The notes under the pieces are model-generated. The model was not told the origin of the DNA and searched no databases. It saw only the letters and a list, made by a program, of their open reading frames with translations. A stretch of DNA of 22,961 nucleotides from NCBI GenBank assembly GCA_001940645.1, contig MDVS01000136.1, positions 1-22,961 on the forward strand, read 5' to 3'. Made by a program: the position numbers and the translations under genes. Positions 16,275 to 22,961 of this stretch are shown in pieces. Position 1 is the first letter of the stretch, and each line of letters begins with the position of its first letter. This DNA is from Candidatus Heimdallarchaeota archaeon LC_3. Its GTDB lineage: Archaea > Asgardarchaeota > Heimdallarchaeia > Hodarchaeales > LC-3.

Positions 16275-19040
16275 TTACATAGCAGAATCCAATAATGGTT
16301 CAAATCTATTTTTTCTTATAACAAGATACTGAATAAAGGAGGTCAATAATGCAATTAATCCTAGAATTACCAGAATAACTCCCCAATCATTGAAACTAAA
16401 TATATAGAACTGAGGGATTGTTCCACGAGAAATTTCCATACGTGGATTGCCTGACAAATATCTTGCTGATTGCATAACTGATATTATTCCATAACTTAAA
16501 ATTGTTGAACTTAATGAAACCAAAAAGAACTTAATAAATTGAATTCCTACTAAATAATTTCTAATGGAGTAATATGAAATTCCTCTCAGTGTTAAAAGCC
16601 TTAAATAAGTTTTATTATCTCTTATAATTGCTATTAAGGTAATAATAATAACAAGAAATAGTAAAAACAATGTGAATATAACTCCAATTAGTAAAGGAAA
16701 CATTTCAATCAGAAAAAATTCTTCATAGGTTTTGTACTCAAACGGAAGCCATTGCTTTTCAGTTATAACATCTATTTCTCCTAGAACTTTATATTCAGTT
16801 TTATCGTAGCCTAATCTGTATAATTGATGGAATTTGTTGACCACACTAAAAATATTATTATCATTATCAATAGAAAGATAGAAATGTCGAATATTAAGAT
16901 TAAAATATGGATATTCCGACCAAGTATTATTATTTAGGGCTTTTTCAAAAGATAGTGGGTCCAATCCTTTTAATAATAATTGTTTTTCTAACAAACTTTC
17001 AGTAATAATTATTCCCGTATACAAAGGTCTAATTCCAGCATGATAAATGGAAAGAATCGGAGCAGAAAGTGATAGAGAAAGAATTGGAATCGAAATTGTA
17101 ATGGCATCTCCTACTTTCAACCCAAATTTTTCCGAAAGATCCTTATATAGTAATATGCCTTCAGATTGAAGTAAAAATTTTTCCCAATTATGTTTCTGAT
17201 CCAACACTCCTTCTACATATGGCCGCATCGAATAAAAGGATGTTTCATTTGTAATAATGGTTAACCCTGTGTTAATAAAGGACGAATTTTCATTGATGAT
17301 GCTTTCAAACTGATAAATACCATAGTAATCTTGAACGTGCTCCATTATTGATAAATTCTGATATATTTGAGTATTATTTTCTTCTGATAAAGGTGTGAAA
17401 ATAATATCTCCACTTTTTTGTAAGTTACTAAATAATTCATCACGTTTAAAACTATTAAAAGCTGTTCCTGCTTGAAACATCAATGTGAGGATTAATAAAG
17501 CCACTAAGATTAATTGACGATTCGATTGAAGCTTCCTCAAAATATGAGATAAAGAAGAAATCCATAGGAAGTCTTTTTTCAGATTTAAAAATAATAATAA
17601 TAAGTTTTCAATGAAAAAAATCCCAATAACCAAAAATTGAAGTCCTAAGAGTATAAAAAGGAGATTTTTTACTGTAAAAAAAGAATTTAAGGGTATAAAA
17701 AACAAGAATTCAGCTAAATGGATTAAGATTAATAATAGAAAGGTTGTTCCTAATAATAAATAAAAATATTTCGGGAAACTGATCCTGTAATTAGAAATAT
17801 TTGTGAAAATAGTCTTATATTTGATCTTAGCTATCTGAAAGATGTTTTCATCACTATGAATAACGGGTTCTTCTTCAGGATTGACATAAAATGAAGAAAA
17901 AATTTGCATTAACATAATAAAGCTAAAAATTAAAGCTAAAGAAAAAATAACTTGTGTTAAAAGTAATGAGAAGACAAGAGTTGAAATAGAAAAAAACGTT
18001 AATTCATCTGGAAGAAAAATTAGTATAATAAACGCAATAAGATTACCGAGTGATAATCCAAAAATAATATTAACTAAAATTCTTATTTTAATATCTTGAA
18101 GAGTCATTCCACGAATTAATAACAAAGCCAAATGACTTGATTGGTTTTTTAAAAATATTAGCAATATAATGAGTGTACATATAAAAATTAAGACAAAATA
18201 AAACCATAGATATTGAAAAAATTTATCGATGATTTTTAAAGAGTACCAATCGACTATTAAGTCAAAAAATATCTGATCTAGACTTATGAATTCAGAATTT
18301 TTAATACTAGTTTGAACAGGAAATAAGAATAATTTTATTTTACTTTCAATATCTTCATTAAGTTGATTTATATAAAGATTCAATTCGGTAATTGACATGA
18401 ATTCACGATCGGGGGAAGAATACCAAATGTTGAGTGTTGTACTATGATTAAAAGAAAAAATTTTTGACAAATTAACATAATCAGTGCTTAAAAAAATTGG
18501 AGTTTCCTGGTTAATTTCTGATGAAACCACAGGAACAACTGACTTACTAAGAAAAGGAAATTCATTTGGGTCGATTAAAGAACTGTTGATCATATCTAAA
18601 TAATTCTTAGTAGATTCTGCAATAATAGCATTTTCAGGATTATATCCTCTTTCTCGACGATATAGATCAGGTGAAAGAATAGAAAAAGGTAAATTTGATT
18701 GATTATTTGTATAAAGGTCAATAGTTAGTTCATGATAACCTATTAAAGGTATATCAAGAATATTTTGCATAATATTATCAGGAATAAGCACAATATTAGT
18801 GTCATTAAGCTCATAATCCCATCTAATAGACAGTTTCGTATAAGGTGAACCTAATGTTTGTCTTTCAATGTTCCGAAGATCTCCAATAAAAAAAGTATTA
18901 TAACTTGTTGATCTTGAAAATTCACCACCAACTACCATCCCAGAAATAAGAATCATGCCTAAAAGGATCTGAAAAAGCAATGCTAAGAAAAAATATCTTT
19001 TAAACAGTTTAAAAGAAAAAATTTTCATTATTAAAAACAA
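16275..19040 (-). CDS. FtsX/MacB-type ABC permease, first subunit (10 TM)
   Basis: 921 residues from a TTG at 19040, 917 from the ATG at 19028; AAGGA about 11 nt before the TTG slightly favours it, while the ATG gives a more usual Lys-then-TM start. TM1 about 16-36, external domain 37-272, TMs 2-4 (274-296, 322-343, 351-380), TMs 5-7 (425-447, 458-485, 508-525), external domain 526-777, TMs 8-10 (779-806, 832-854, 885-907). Coupling motifs LLLIRGMTLQDIK and LLTLRGISYYSIR follow TM2 and TM8. It shares external-domain motifs with the 907-residue subunit and is the first transporter gene after the secreted protein. Likely cytoplasmic-membrane mechanotransmission or efflux complex; substrate unknown. 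Confidence 0.88.
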   Translation of the reverse strand: MFLIMKIFSFKLFKRYFFLALLFQILLGMILISGMVVGGEFSRSTSYNTFFIGDLRNIERQTLGSPYTKLSIRWDYELNDTNIVLIPDNIMQNILDIPLIGYHELTIDLYTNNQSNLPFSILSPDLYRRERGYNPENAIIAESTKNYLDMINSSLIDPNEFPFLSKSVVPVVSSEINQETPIFLSTDYVNLSKIFSFNHSTTLNIWYSSPDREFMSITELNLYINQLNEDIESKIKLFLFPVQTSIKNSEFISLDQIFFDLIVDWYSLKIIDKFFQYLWFYFVLIFICTLIILLIFLKNQSSHLALLLIRGMTLQDIKIRILVNIIFGLSLGNLIAFIILIFLPDELTFFSISTLVFSLLLTQVIFSLALIFSFIMLMQIFSSFYVNPEEEPVIHSDENIFQIAKIKYKTIFTNISNYRISFPKYFYLLLGTTFLLLILIHLAEFLFFIPLNSFFTVKNLLFILLGLQFLVIGIFFIENLLLLFLNLKKDFLWISSLSHILRKLQSNRQLILVALLILTLMFQAGTAFNSFKRDELFSNLQKSGDIIFTPLSEENNTQIYQNLSIMEHVQDYYGIYQFESIINENSSFINTGLTIITNETSFYSMRPYVEGVLDQKHNWEKFLLQSEGILLYKDLSEKFGLKVGDAITISIPILSLSLSAPILSIYHAGIRPLYTGIIITESLLEKQLLLKGLDPLSFEKALNNNTWSEYPYFNLNIRHFYLSIDNDNNIFSVVNKFHQLYRLGYDKTEYKVLGEIDVITEKQWLPFEYKTYEEFFLIEMFPLLIGVIFTLFLLFLVIIITLIAIIRDNKTYLRLLTLRGISYYSIRNYLVGIQFIKFFLVSLSSTILSYGIISVMQSARYLSGNPRMEISRGTIPQFYIFSFNDWGVILVILGLIALLTSFIQYLVIRKNRFEPLLDSAM

Positions 19041-19199
19041 ATAACATTATTCCTTACTTTGTGATTTACGATTGATGGTTAATAGTAAAGAGAAAATTTC
19101 TTGAGACAATACATCAATTTTTTTTGTATAATAAAAAGCTTGTACCAATAAAAAAAGGAAAGGAAAAATCGCTTCATTGTCTGAGAAAATATGAAAAAA
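19041..19199. other. Intergenic spacer inside the MarR-transporter block
   Basis: 159 bp of AT-rich sequence between the secreted gene and the first permease. A weak SD (AAGGA) for the permease is visible. I see no hairpin strong enough to be a terminator, so read-through is plausible. Confidence 0.3.
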
Positions 19200-19757
19200 T
19201 CAGGGAATAATATTTACTGAAAACACAATACCGTTATCAAATGTACCCAAAGGTGGAGGATGTGCATAAGCAGATCGGAAGGTGATTTGGAATGATATAA
19301 TACTTGTTTCTCCTACTAAAATTGTATAAATTGTAGGATACATCTCATGAGAATCGTCCATATTGACAGAAAAAGTATCGTCATATGATGTATGTATTTT
19401 TAGTTTAAATTCAAAGATTTTGTCATCAGGATTGGGCCAACCATCCTGATCCCAAATTTGAAATGTGTACCATGACCCAATTGTATAATACATAACGTGA
19501 TACGGATTTTCACTTGTGCTTACATAACTATCAATTACTGGTGAAATATAATCGTATAAATTTACATAGTCACCATCAGGATATTTCAGGTCTAATTCAC
19601 CCTTATCTCCACCTGTACCTCCATCTCCATCATCAGCCAGCTCAATCCAAGTTATTTTTGTACTAAGATATACAGTTGCTCCGGAACTGGGTACAGATAT
19701 AAATAAAAAAGGTAAAATAGCACCCAATAGAATTAAAACACTTAATTTTTTCTTCAA
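19200..19757 (-). CDS. Secreted acidic beta-rich protein with Asp/Gly loops
   Basis: 185 residues. The signal peptide is Lys-rich then hydrophobic (MKKKLSVLILLGAILPFLF) with likely cleavage near SSGA/T, about residue 27. There is no C-terminal anchor. The mature part has ELADDGDGGTGGDKGELDL and WDQDGWPNPDD, acidic Gly/Asp-rich loops of the kind that bind calcium, between alternating beta strands (YTFQIW, FEFKLKI, ISFQITF). This recalls C2-like or other Ca-binding beta sandwiches, but no family is certain. The start is a TTG with SD GAGGTC (19768-19763) 5 nt before it, and a TATA-like box lies near 19841-19850. It sits between the MarR gene and the permease, so it is probably a partner, substrate or sensor of the transporter (inference). 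Confidence 0.8.
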   Translation of the reverse strand: MKKKLSVLILLGAILPFLFISVPSSGATVYLSTKITWIELADDGDGGTGGDKGELDLKYPDGDYVNLYDYISPVIDSYVSTSENPYHVMYYTIGSWYTFQIWDQDGWPNPDDKIFEFKLKIHTSYDDTFSVNMDDSHEMYPTIYTILVGETSIISFQITFRSAYAHPPPLGTFDNGIVFSVNIIP

Positions 19758-19840
19758 TTTAAGACCTCATGATAGTTTTATCAAGATTAGAGTAATTATT
19801 TTGTTTTGAGATCTGAAAACTATCAAATAGAGTAATAATA

Positions 19841-19850
19841 TTATATTTAA
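19841..19850 (-). promoter_or_regulatory. TATA-like box for the secreted-protein/transporter operon
   Basis: Minus-strand TTAAATATAA lies 25 bp downstream of the inverted repeat at 19877-19902 and about 85 nt before the TTG start. This suggests a promoter internal to the block with a longish leader. Confidence 0.35.
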
Positions 19851-19876
19851 AAATAATCTTTGATAAATTGAATAAT

Positions 19877-19902
19877 TCCATTTTGTAATTTTCCAAAATG
19901 GA
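19877..19902. promoter_or_regulatory. Perfect 9-bp inverted repeat, candidate MarR operator
   Basis: tccattttg, 8-nt spacer, caaaatgga. It lies between the MarR gene's stop (39 nt away) and the secreted gene, just upstream of a TATA-like box. MarR proteins bind palindromes of about this size. The hairpin could instead end the MarR transcript, but no T-run follows on the minus strand. Confidence 0.5.
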
Positions 19903-19940
19903 TTGTTTAAAATTAAACTATTTAAGACAAAATCTTTTAG

Positions 19941-20372
19941 CTAAAAATGACTAAAAAATTTTTTTAGTTTTTCTAAAACTAATGCTAAATTTTGATTTGG
20001 GATATCACCGACGATAAATGTTGATATTTTTATATGCTGTTTTATGAAAATATTTATAATTTTTTCTCCTTTCTCAGTAGGACTCAATTTTTTTTTCCTC
20101 CGATCACTATTATTCTTTGAATCATGTTTTTTTATTAATTTTGCTTCATTAAGTTTATCTATAATTCTACAAACAGTAGAATTTGGATATTGCACAATTT
20201 CACTTATTTTTGTTAAATTACACGGTTCATAATTTGAAATGAGATACAAAATTTGAAATTCTTTACTTGAAATATCTTTAATGTCAATTTGTTTGAGAAT
20301 TTTGTTTAAATATTTCAAATTATTAAAATTAACAATAAGATTCAATAATTCTTGAGAAATTAATTTATCCAT
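19941..20372 (-). CDS. MarR-family transcriptional regulator
   Basis: 143 residues. Dimerisation helix 1 is about 1-30. The winged HTH includes SSKEFQILYLISN (helix 2), LTKISEIVQYPNSTVCRIIDKL (HTH, about 53-74) and the wing DSKNNSDRRKKKLSPTEKG with the MarR-typical D-x-R basic turn and the LT/SP-T-x-K-G end. The C-terminal dimer helices are short. The ATG is preceded by GGGGA about 4 nt away. The five genes from here to 12815 share one strand, which suggests that this regulator controls the transporter. The ligand is unknown; efflux-linked MarR proteins often respond to the compound exported. Confidence 0.85.
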   Translation of the reverse strand: MDKLISQELLNLIVNFNNLKYLNKILKQIDIKDISSKEFQILYLISNYEPCNLTKISEIVQYPNSTVCRIIDKLNEAKLIKKHDSKNNSDRRKKKLSPTEKGEKIINIFIKQHIKISTFIVGDIPNQNLALVLEKLKKFFSHF

Positions 20373-20606
20373 ACTTTCCCCTTTGATTATTATTATGAAA
20401 TTATTTATTGCTTTTCAATTATTTTTGAAGATTATAAATTAATAGACTTTTGTAAGTTTTTTCCTTATATTCTATATATTTCAGTATATTGCAGCTATTT
20501 TAAATTCAAAAGAATAAATTCTAGCTGTTTGACAAATAATAGCGAAATAATGGATTAATAAAAAGTTAAATTTTTCTCTAACCATATGTTAGGTGGTATG
20601 TTATAA
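20373..20606. other. Intergenic before the plus-strand graveyard
   Basis: AT-rich, with TATA-like motifs that could serve the MarR gene. No supported gene. Confidence 0.35.
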
Positions 20607-20970
20607 AGGTTCCTCCTAAGATGTCATCTTGACCCAGATTTAAGAAAATCCGTTATTGAAAGACCAGTAGGTTGGAGACCATTATTTGGTCAATTAAAGC
20701 ATGCTCAATCACATTTGCATAAAGAAAATGTCAATTCGGAAGATCTCTTTCTTTTCTTTGGAACTTTTAGACATACTGAAAATAGGAATAATGGATTACA
20801 ATTTATTAAGGGAAGTCAAAGCATTCATATTATCTTCGGATATTTTGAGATTGATTATCTAATTCATACTGATACAGACCAAAGCACCTAGATTTTTATT
20901 TTGATATCCAAACAATCTTTTTCCCGAATTTCAGCATGAATATATTTTAGTTTTCAAAAGGGTTGGATAA
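20607..20970 (+). pseudogene. Nmad3-like (nucleotide modification associated domain 3) pseudogene
   Basis: The frame from 20607 to a TAG at 20889 reads RCHLDPDLRKS, then RPVGWRPLFGQLKHAQSHL, HKENVNSEDLFLFFGTFRH and SIHIIFGYFEIDYLIHTDTD. DPDL, the FGQ-x3-AQSHL segment, DLFLFFG-x-FR and HIIFGY-x-xI match the conserved core of Nmad3 as I recall it. Switching one frame at 20878-20888 gives APRFLF, then a TGA, then YPNNLFPEFQHEYILVFKRVG, which fits the continuation. There is no start codon: the frame opens after a TAA. One frameshift plus a nonsense codon make it dead. Nmad3 is associated with DNA base-modification and phage/defence-type loci. Confidence 0.6.
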
Positions 20971-20986
20971 TCTCTTTCTTCTTTGA

Positions 20987-21406
20987 TTAGATAAAGACAA
21001 GAGTGCACACATCTCTGTTTGGATTAATAATACATGGAATAAAATATTAAAAGCGAAATTACTATCAAATCAAATTCTTATTGATATTTTAAATGATAGA
21101 TGGGCAATAATTTGTAATTTCAAAGATATTTCAGAAAAGGGTGCGTATGCATTGACATACATATTTATTCTGATTTGAAAAAGCCTGAAGAACTCAAAAT
21201 AGCTTTTATTTTTCCAATAACTGAAGAACATTTGTTATTAATCTCTCAAGACCAACAAGATAGATTTATTTTATTTGAATACTTGAAAAAAGAATTCTCG
21301 GTGATTTGTTATAAATTCTGATTCATCTAAAACAATTTTAACTTACTTAGCAATGTTAGAAGGATTTATTAGTTTTACTTTAAGGATTATGGAGGTTTTT
21401 CTTTAA
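20987..21406 (+). pseudogene. Multi-frameshift unidentified gene
   Basis: Three consecutive frames read coherently. Frame 1, 20987-21178: DKSAHISVWINNTWNKIL, then NDRWAIICNFKDISEKGAYA. Frame 2, to 21321: IYSDLKKPEELKIAFIFP, then ITEEHLLLISQDQQDRFILF. Frame 3, to 21406: SDSSKTILTYLAMLEGFISF. Each looks like folded protein and they succeed one another without gaps, so two single-base shifts broke one gene of roughly 140 codons. I do not recognise the family. Confidence 0.4.
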
Positions 21407-21791
21407 AATAATATCTATTACACTATTCAAATTAAATCACCAAAATTTTATATGACATTCTATTAGAAATTTTGACCATTTTGAGTTTAAAAATCATCTA
21501 AAAGGTTGTCAGCTCTTTTATACATTAGAAAAAAGGTGATTATACCTAATAACAGCAAAATCAAAAATAACTTGTTTTTATCATCTTACAATTTAGAAGA
21601 AGTCTCAATTTCTAAATATATTAAAAAATTTGCTAAATATTTTCTCAAACTTCATTAACAAATCACCATTATCTGCTATGATATTTCTATTCGTAACTGC
21701 ATTTCTGGGAGTTAATTCGCATTTAAATATCTTAATCATAGTTTTTTTGTCAGTTTCTATTTTAAGATCTGGATTTTCAATTAATTCCTGA
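21407..21791 (+). other. Decayed sequence with competing short frames
   Basis: Partly coding-like pieces appear in two frames: IIPNNSKIKNNLFLSSYNLE to a TAA at 21656, and FKNHLKGCQLFYTLEKR to a TGA. They overlap, so they cannot both be right. The stretch also opens a hydrophobic frame (about 21657-21788) that I do not believe is a gene. Confidence 0.3.
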
Positions 21792-21807
21792 TTTTCAATT
21801 AATTCCT
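21772..21807 (+). repeat. Perfect 18-bp tandem duplication
   Basis: gattttcaattaattcct twice in a row, at the 5' edge of the methyltransferase remnant. It is a slippage or end-joining scar. Confidence 0.7.
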
Positions 21808-22136
21808 TTTTAACAAAAAAAGAAAGTAAAATCTATAAAGAAACGTTAAGAGGTTATTTATTACCAAGATCAGAGACAAAAGAAAAATTCATCGAATTTT
21901 TAACTGAATTAGGATTTAGTAATATCAAGTTTTATGAGAAAAAGAAAGAATTAGATAGAAGTTGTTGGTTAATTCACAAACGTGCTAAACAAGCATTACC
22001 AATATCCTATTTACTATCTAAGTTAAAGATTATACCAAAAATGTGGCATGAGCATGTAAAAGCCAATTTTAACCAAAAAATAATAATGGATCAAAATATT
22101 GTAACCTATGGGGCATTTGTTTGTGATAAAATATAA
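21792..22136 (+). pseudogene. C-terminal remnant of a SAM-dependent methyltransferase
   Basis: A 114-codon frame opens after a TGA and has no start. It reads RGYLLPRSETKEKFIEF, then LTELGFSNIKFYEKKKELDR, and ends IVTYGAFVCDKI. The pattern 'LPR-x-ET-x-EKF...L-x-ELGF-x-NI...YGAFV-x-x-K' is the usual end of UbiE/methyltransferase-11 type enzymes: insertion helix, penultimate strand after 'GF', final strand 'YGxFVxxK'. The SAM-binding half (GxGxG) is missing. Together with the Nmad3 remnant it marks decayed modification-type genes. Confidence 0.5.
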
Positions 22137-22323
22137 ACGGACCTTAATAAAGCCAAAAATAAAAATTAACTATTTCGATTATGAACATCCGTTCTTCCTT
22201 CATGTAATAAACCATATATCTACTGGATCTGAGAGTGGCGAGAGTAATATTGATTTTGATGAAGAAATTGTTGCTAGTTACAACATTTATATTAATTTAA
22301 AGGATAATTTGAAAAACAATTAA
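22108..22323 (+). CDS. Small hypothetical ORF or fragment
   Basis: 71 codons from ATG 22108, overlapping the methyltransferase remnant by 29 nt in another frame. The first 12 codons duplicate bases used by the remnant, so the true start may be later. The rest is acidic and balanced (INYFDYEHPFFLHVINH, GESNIDFDEEIVASYNIYIN). No family recognised. It precedes the histidine kinase by about 53 nt. Confidence 0.3.
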   Translation: MGHLFVIKYKRTLIKPKIKINYFDYEHPFFLHVINHISTGSESGESNIDFDEEIVASYNIYINLKDNLKNN

Positions 22324-22341
22324 TGATTTTCGAATTATTGC

Positions 22342-22352
22342 AAATTTATATG
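22342..22352 (+). promoter_or_regulatory. TATA-like box for the histidine kinase gene
   Basis: AAATTTATATG is about 29 nt before the ATG at 22377, fitting a leaderless or very short leader transcript. Confidence 0.4.
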
Positions 22353-22376
22353 TTTTAATGATTTCGGATGGGGAAA

Positions 22377-22961
22377 ATGGACAATTTTGACAATGTAAAT
22401 GAAAATCGTTTTAAAAATGATGTAATCGATAAATATAACTCCTTCAGCATTAAAGAATTATTTTTTGATATTCTTAAGCATGATCTTAATAATACTCTCA
22501 TTACTGCTCAAGGATTTACCCAAATACTCACCGAAAGATTAAAAGTTGATGGAGATAAACATCTAAGTGAAATGATTAATAAAAATATTATCAAATCACA
22601 TTTAATATTAAACAATGTCATTGACTTTTTAAAAAACATAAATTTTGATAATTTAAAGCTAAAACAGATAAATTTATATGAGATCATACAAGTTGCTATT
22701 GAATCCAGCGAATTGCAAAATGAAAATATTATGGTTGAAAATCAGTTATTTTCGAAGATTTTTGTTAACGGGAACAAGATATTGGGAAATTTATTTGTAA
22801 ATCTATTTAATAATGTTGTAAATCATGCTAAAGAAGGAAAAAAGATAAGGCTTCAAAGTGTTGAATTAGAAAAATATTGGCAAATAAAAATAATAGATTT
22901 TGGAAAAGGAATATCTCAAAAAGCTAAAAATGAGGTATTAAATAATACTAGTCAAAGAAAA
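22377..22961 (+). CDS. Soluble histidine kinase, 3' end beyond the window
   Basis: 195 codons from ATG 22377 with no stop before the window edge. The H-box KHDLNN has the phospho-accepting His at residue 35. It is followed by a dimerisation helix pair (TAQGFTQILTERL; SHLILNNVIDFL), the ATPase N-box NLFVNLFNNVVNHA (138-151) and G1-box DFGKGI (174-179). Only about 30 residues precede the H-box in this frame: no TM helix, PAS or GAF domain is visible. It would therefore be a cytoplasmic kinase that takes its signal from another protein, or its sensor is C-terminal. GGGGA about 2 nt before the ATG is a weak SD. No response regulator is visible in the window. Confidence 0.85.
   Translation, partial: MDNFDNVNENRFKNDVIDKYNSFSIKELFFDILKHDLNNTLITAQGFTQILTERLKVDGDKHLSEMINKNIIKSHLILNNVIDFLKNINFDNLKLKQINLYEIIQVAIESSELQNENIMVENQLFSKIFVNGNKILGNLFVNLFNNVVNHAKEGKKIRLQSVELEKYWQIKIIDFGKGISQKAKNEVLNNTSQRK

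Noticed and set aside
21657..21788. Hydrophobic plus-strand frame as a TM protein
   Set aside because: Opens without a start inside decayed sequence and is disrupted by the 18-bp duplication; T-rich DNA gives such frames by chance.
1..22961. tRNA, rRNA, insertion sequences or integrase
   Set aside because: No cloverleaf, rRNA-like GC-rich block, transposase motif or terminal inverted repeats were seen by eye.

Overview
The window is AT-rich throughout. It looks archaeal, most plausibly from an Asgard-type lineage, but no marker gene fixes the lineage. The evidence is TATA-like boxes about 25-30 nt before several start codons, an AbrB-fold regulator, a soluble histidine kinase, many GTG/TTG starts with Shine-Dalgarno (SD) motifs overlapping the previous stop codon, and several very large two-domain FtsX/MacB-type ABC permeases.

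Layout. 1-0.65 kb (minus): a partial one-TM protein behind an AbrB-like regulator. 0.65-2.2 kb: a non-coding stretch with two clusters of a degenerate 15-bp tandem repeat, then two small plus-strand hypothetical genes, the second probably frameshifted at its 3' end. 2.4-6.1 kb (minus): a large 10-TM FtsX-type permease, its LolD/MacB-type ATPase, and perhaps a 44-codon ORF. 6.1-6.8 kb: a 'scar' with a HEPN RNase fragment on plus facing an unidentified coding-like fragment on minus. 6.8-10.85 kb (minus): an 8-TM unknown protein overlapping a small TM protein by ATGA, a small unknown ORF, an HEXXH metallopeptidase and a class I methyltransferase. 11.05-12.8 kb: a 6-TM protein followed in frame by a vestigial ABC-ATPase tail, and a divergent winged-helix-like gene with a frameshift at an A7 run. 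12.8-20.4 kb (minus): MarR regulator, acidic secreted protein, permease, ATPase, permease. 20.4-22.1 kb: a plus-strand gene graveyard (Nmad3-like pseudogene, unknown multi-frameshift gene, methyltransferase C-terminus). 22.4 kb to the end: a sensorless histidine kinase, cut by the window edge.

How the genes work together. The best-supported system is the five-gene minus-strand block at 12.8-20.4 kb. Two paralogous 10-TM permeases flank one ATPase and probably form a heterodimeric FtsX/MacB-type mechanotransmission complex. Upstream lie a signal-peptide-bearing protein with Asp/Gly-rich, possibly calcium-binding loops and a MarR regulator. A perfect 9-bp inverted repeat sits just before a TATA-like box in the leader of the secreted gene and is a candidate operator. 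The 2.6-6.1 kb pair is a second, simpler complex of the same superfamily that would work as a homodimer. The remnants (HEPN, Nmad3, methyltransferase, ATPase tail) suggest repeated gain and decay of accessory and possibly defence genes between the transporter operons. Several breaks lie at homopolymers, so part of the apparent decay could be sequencing error.
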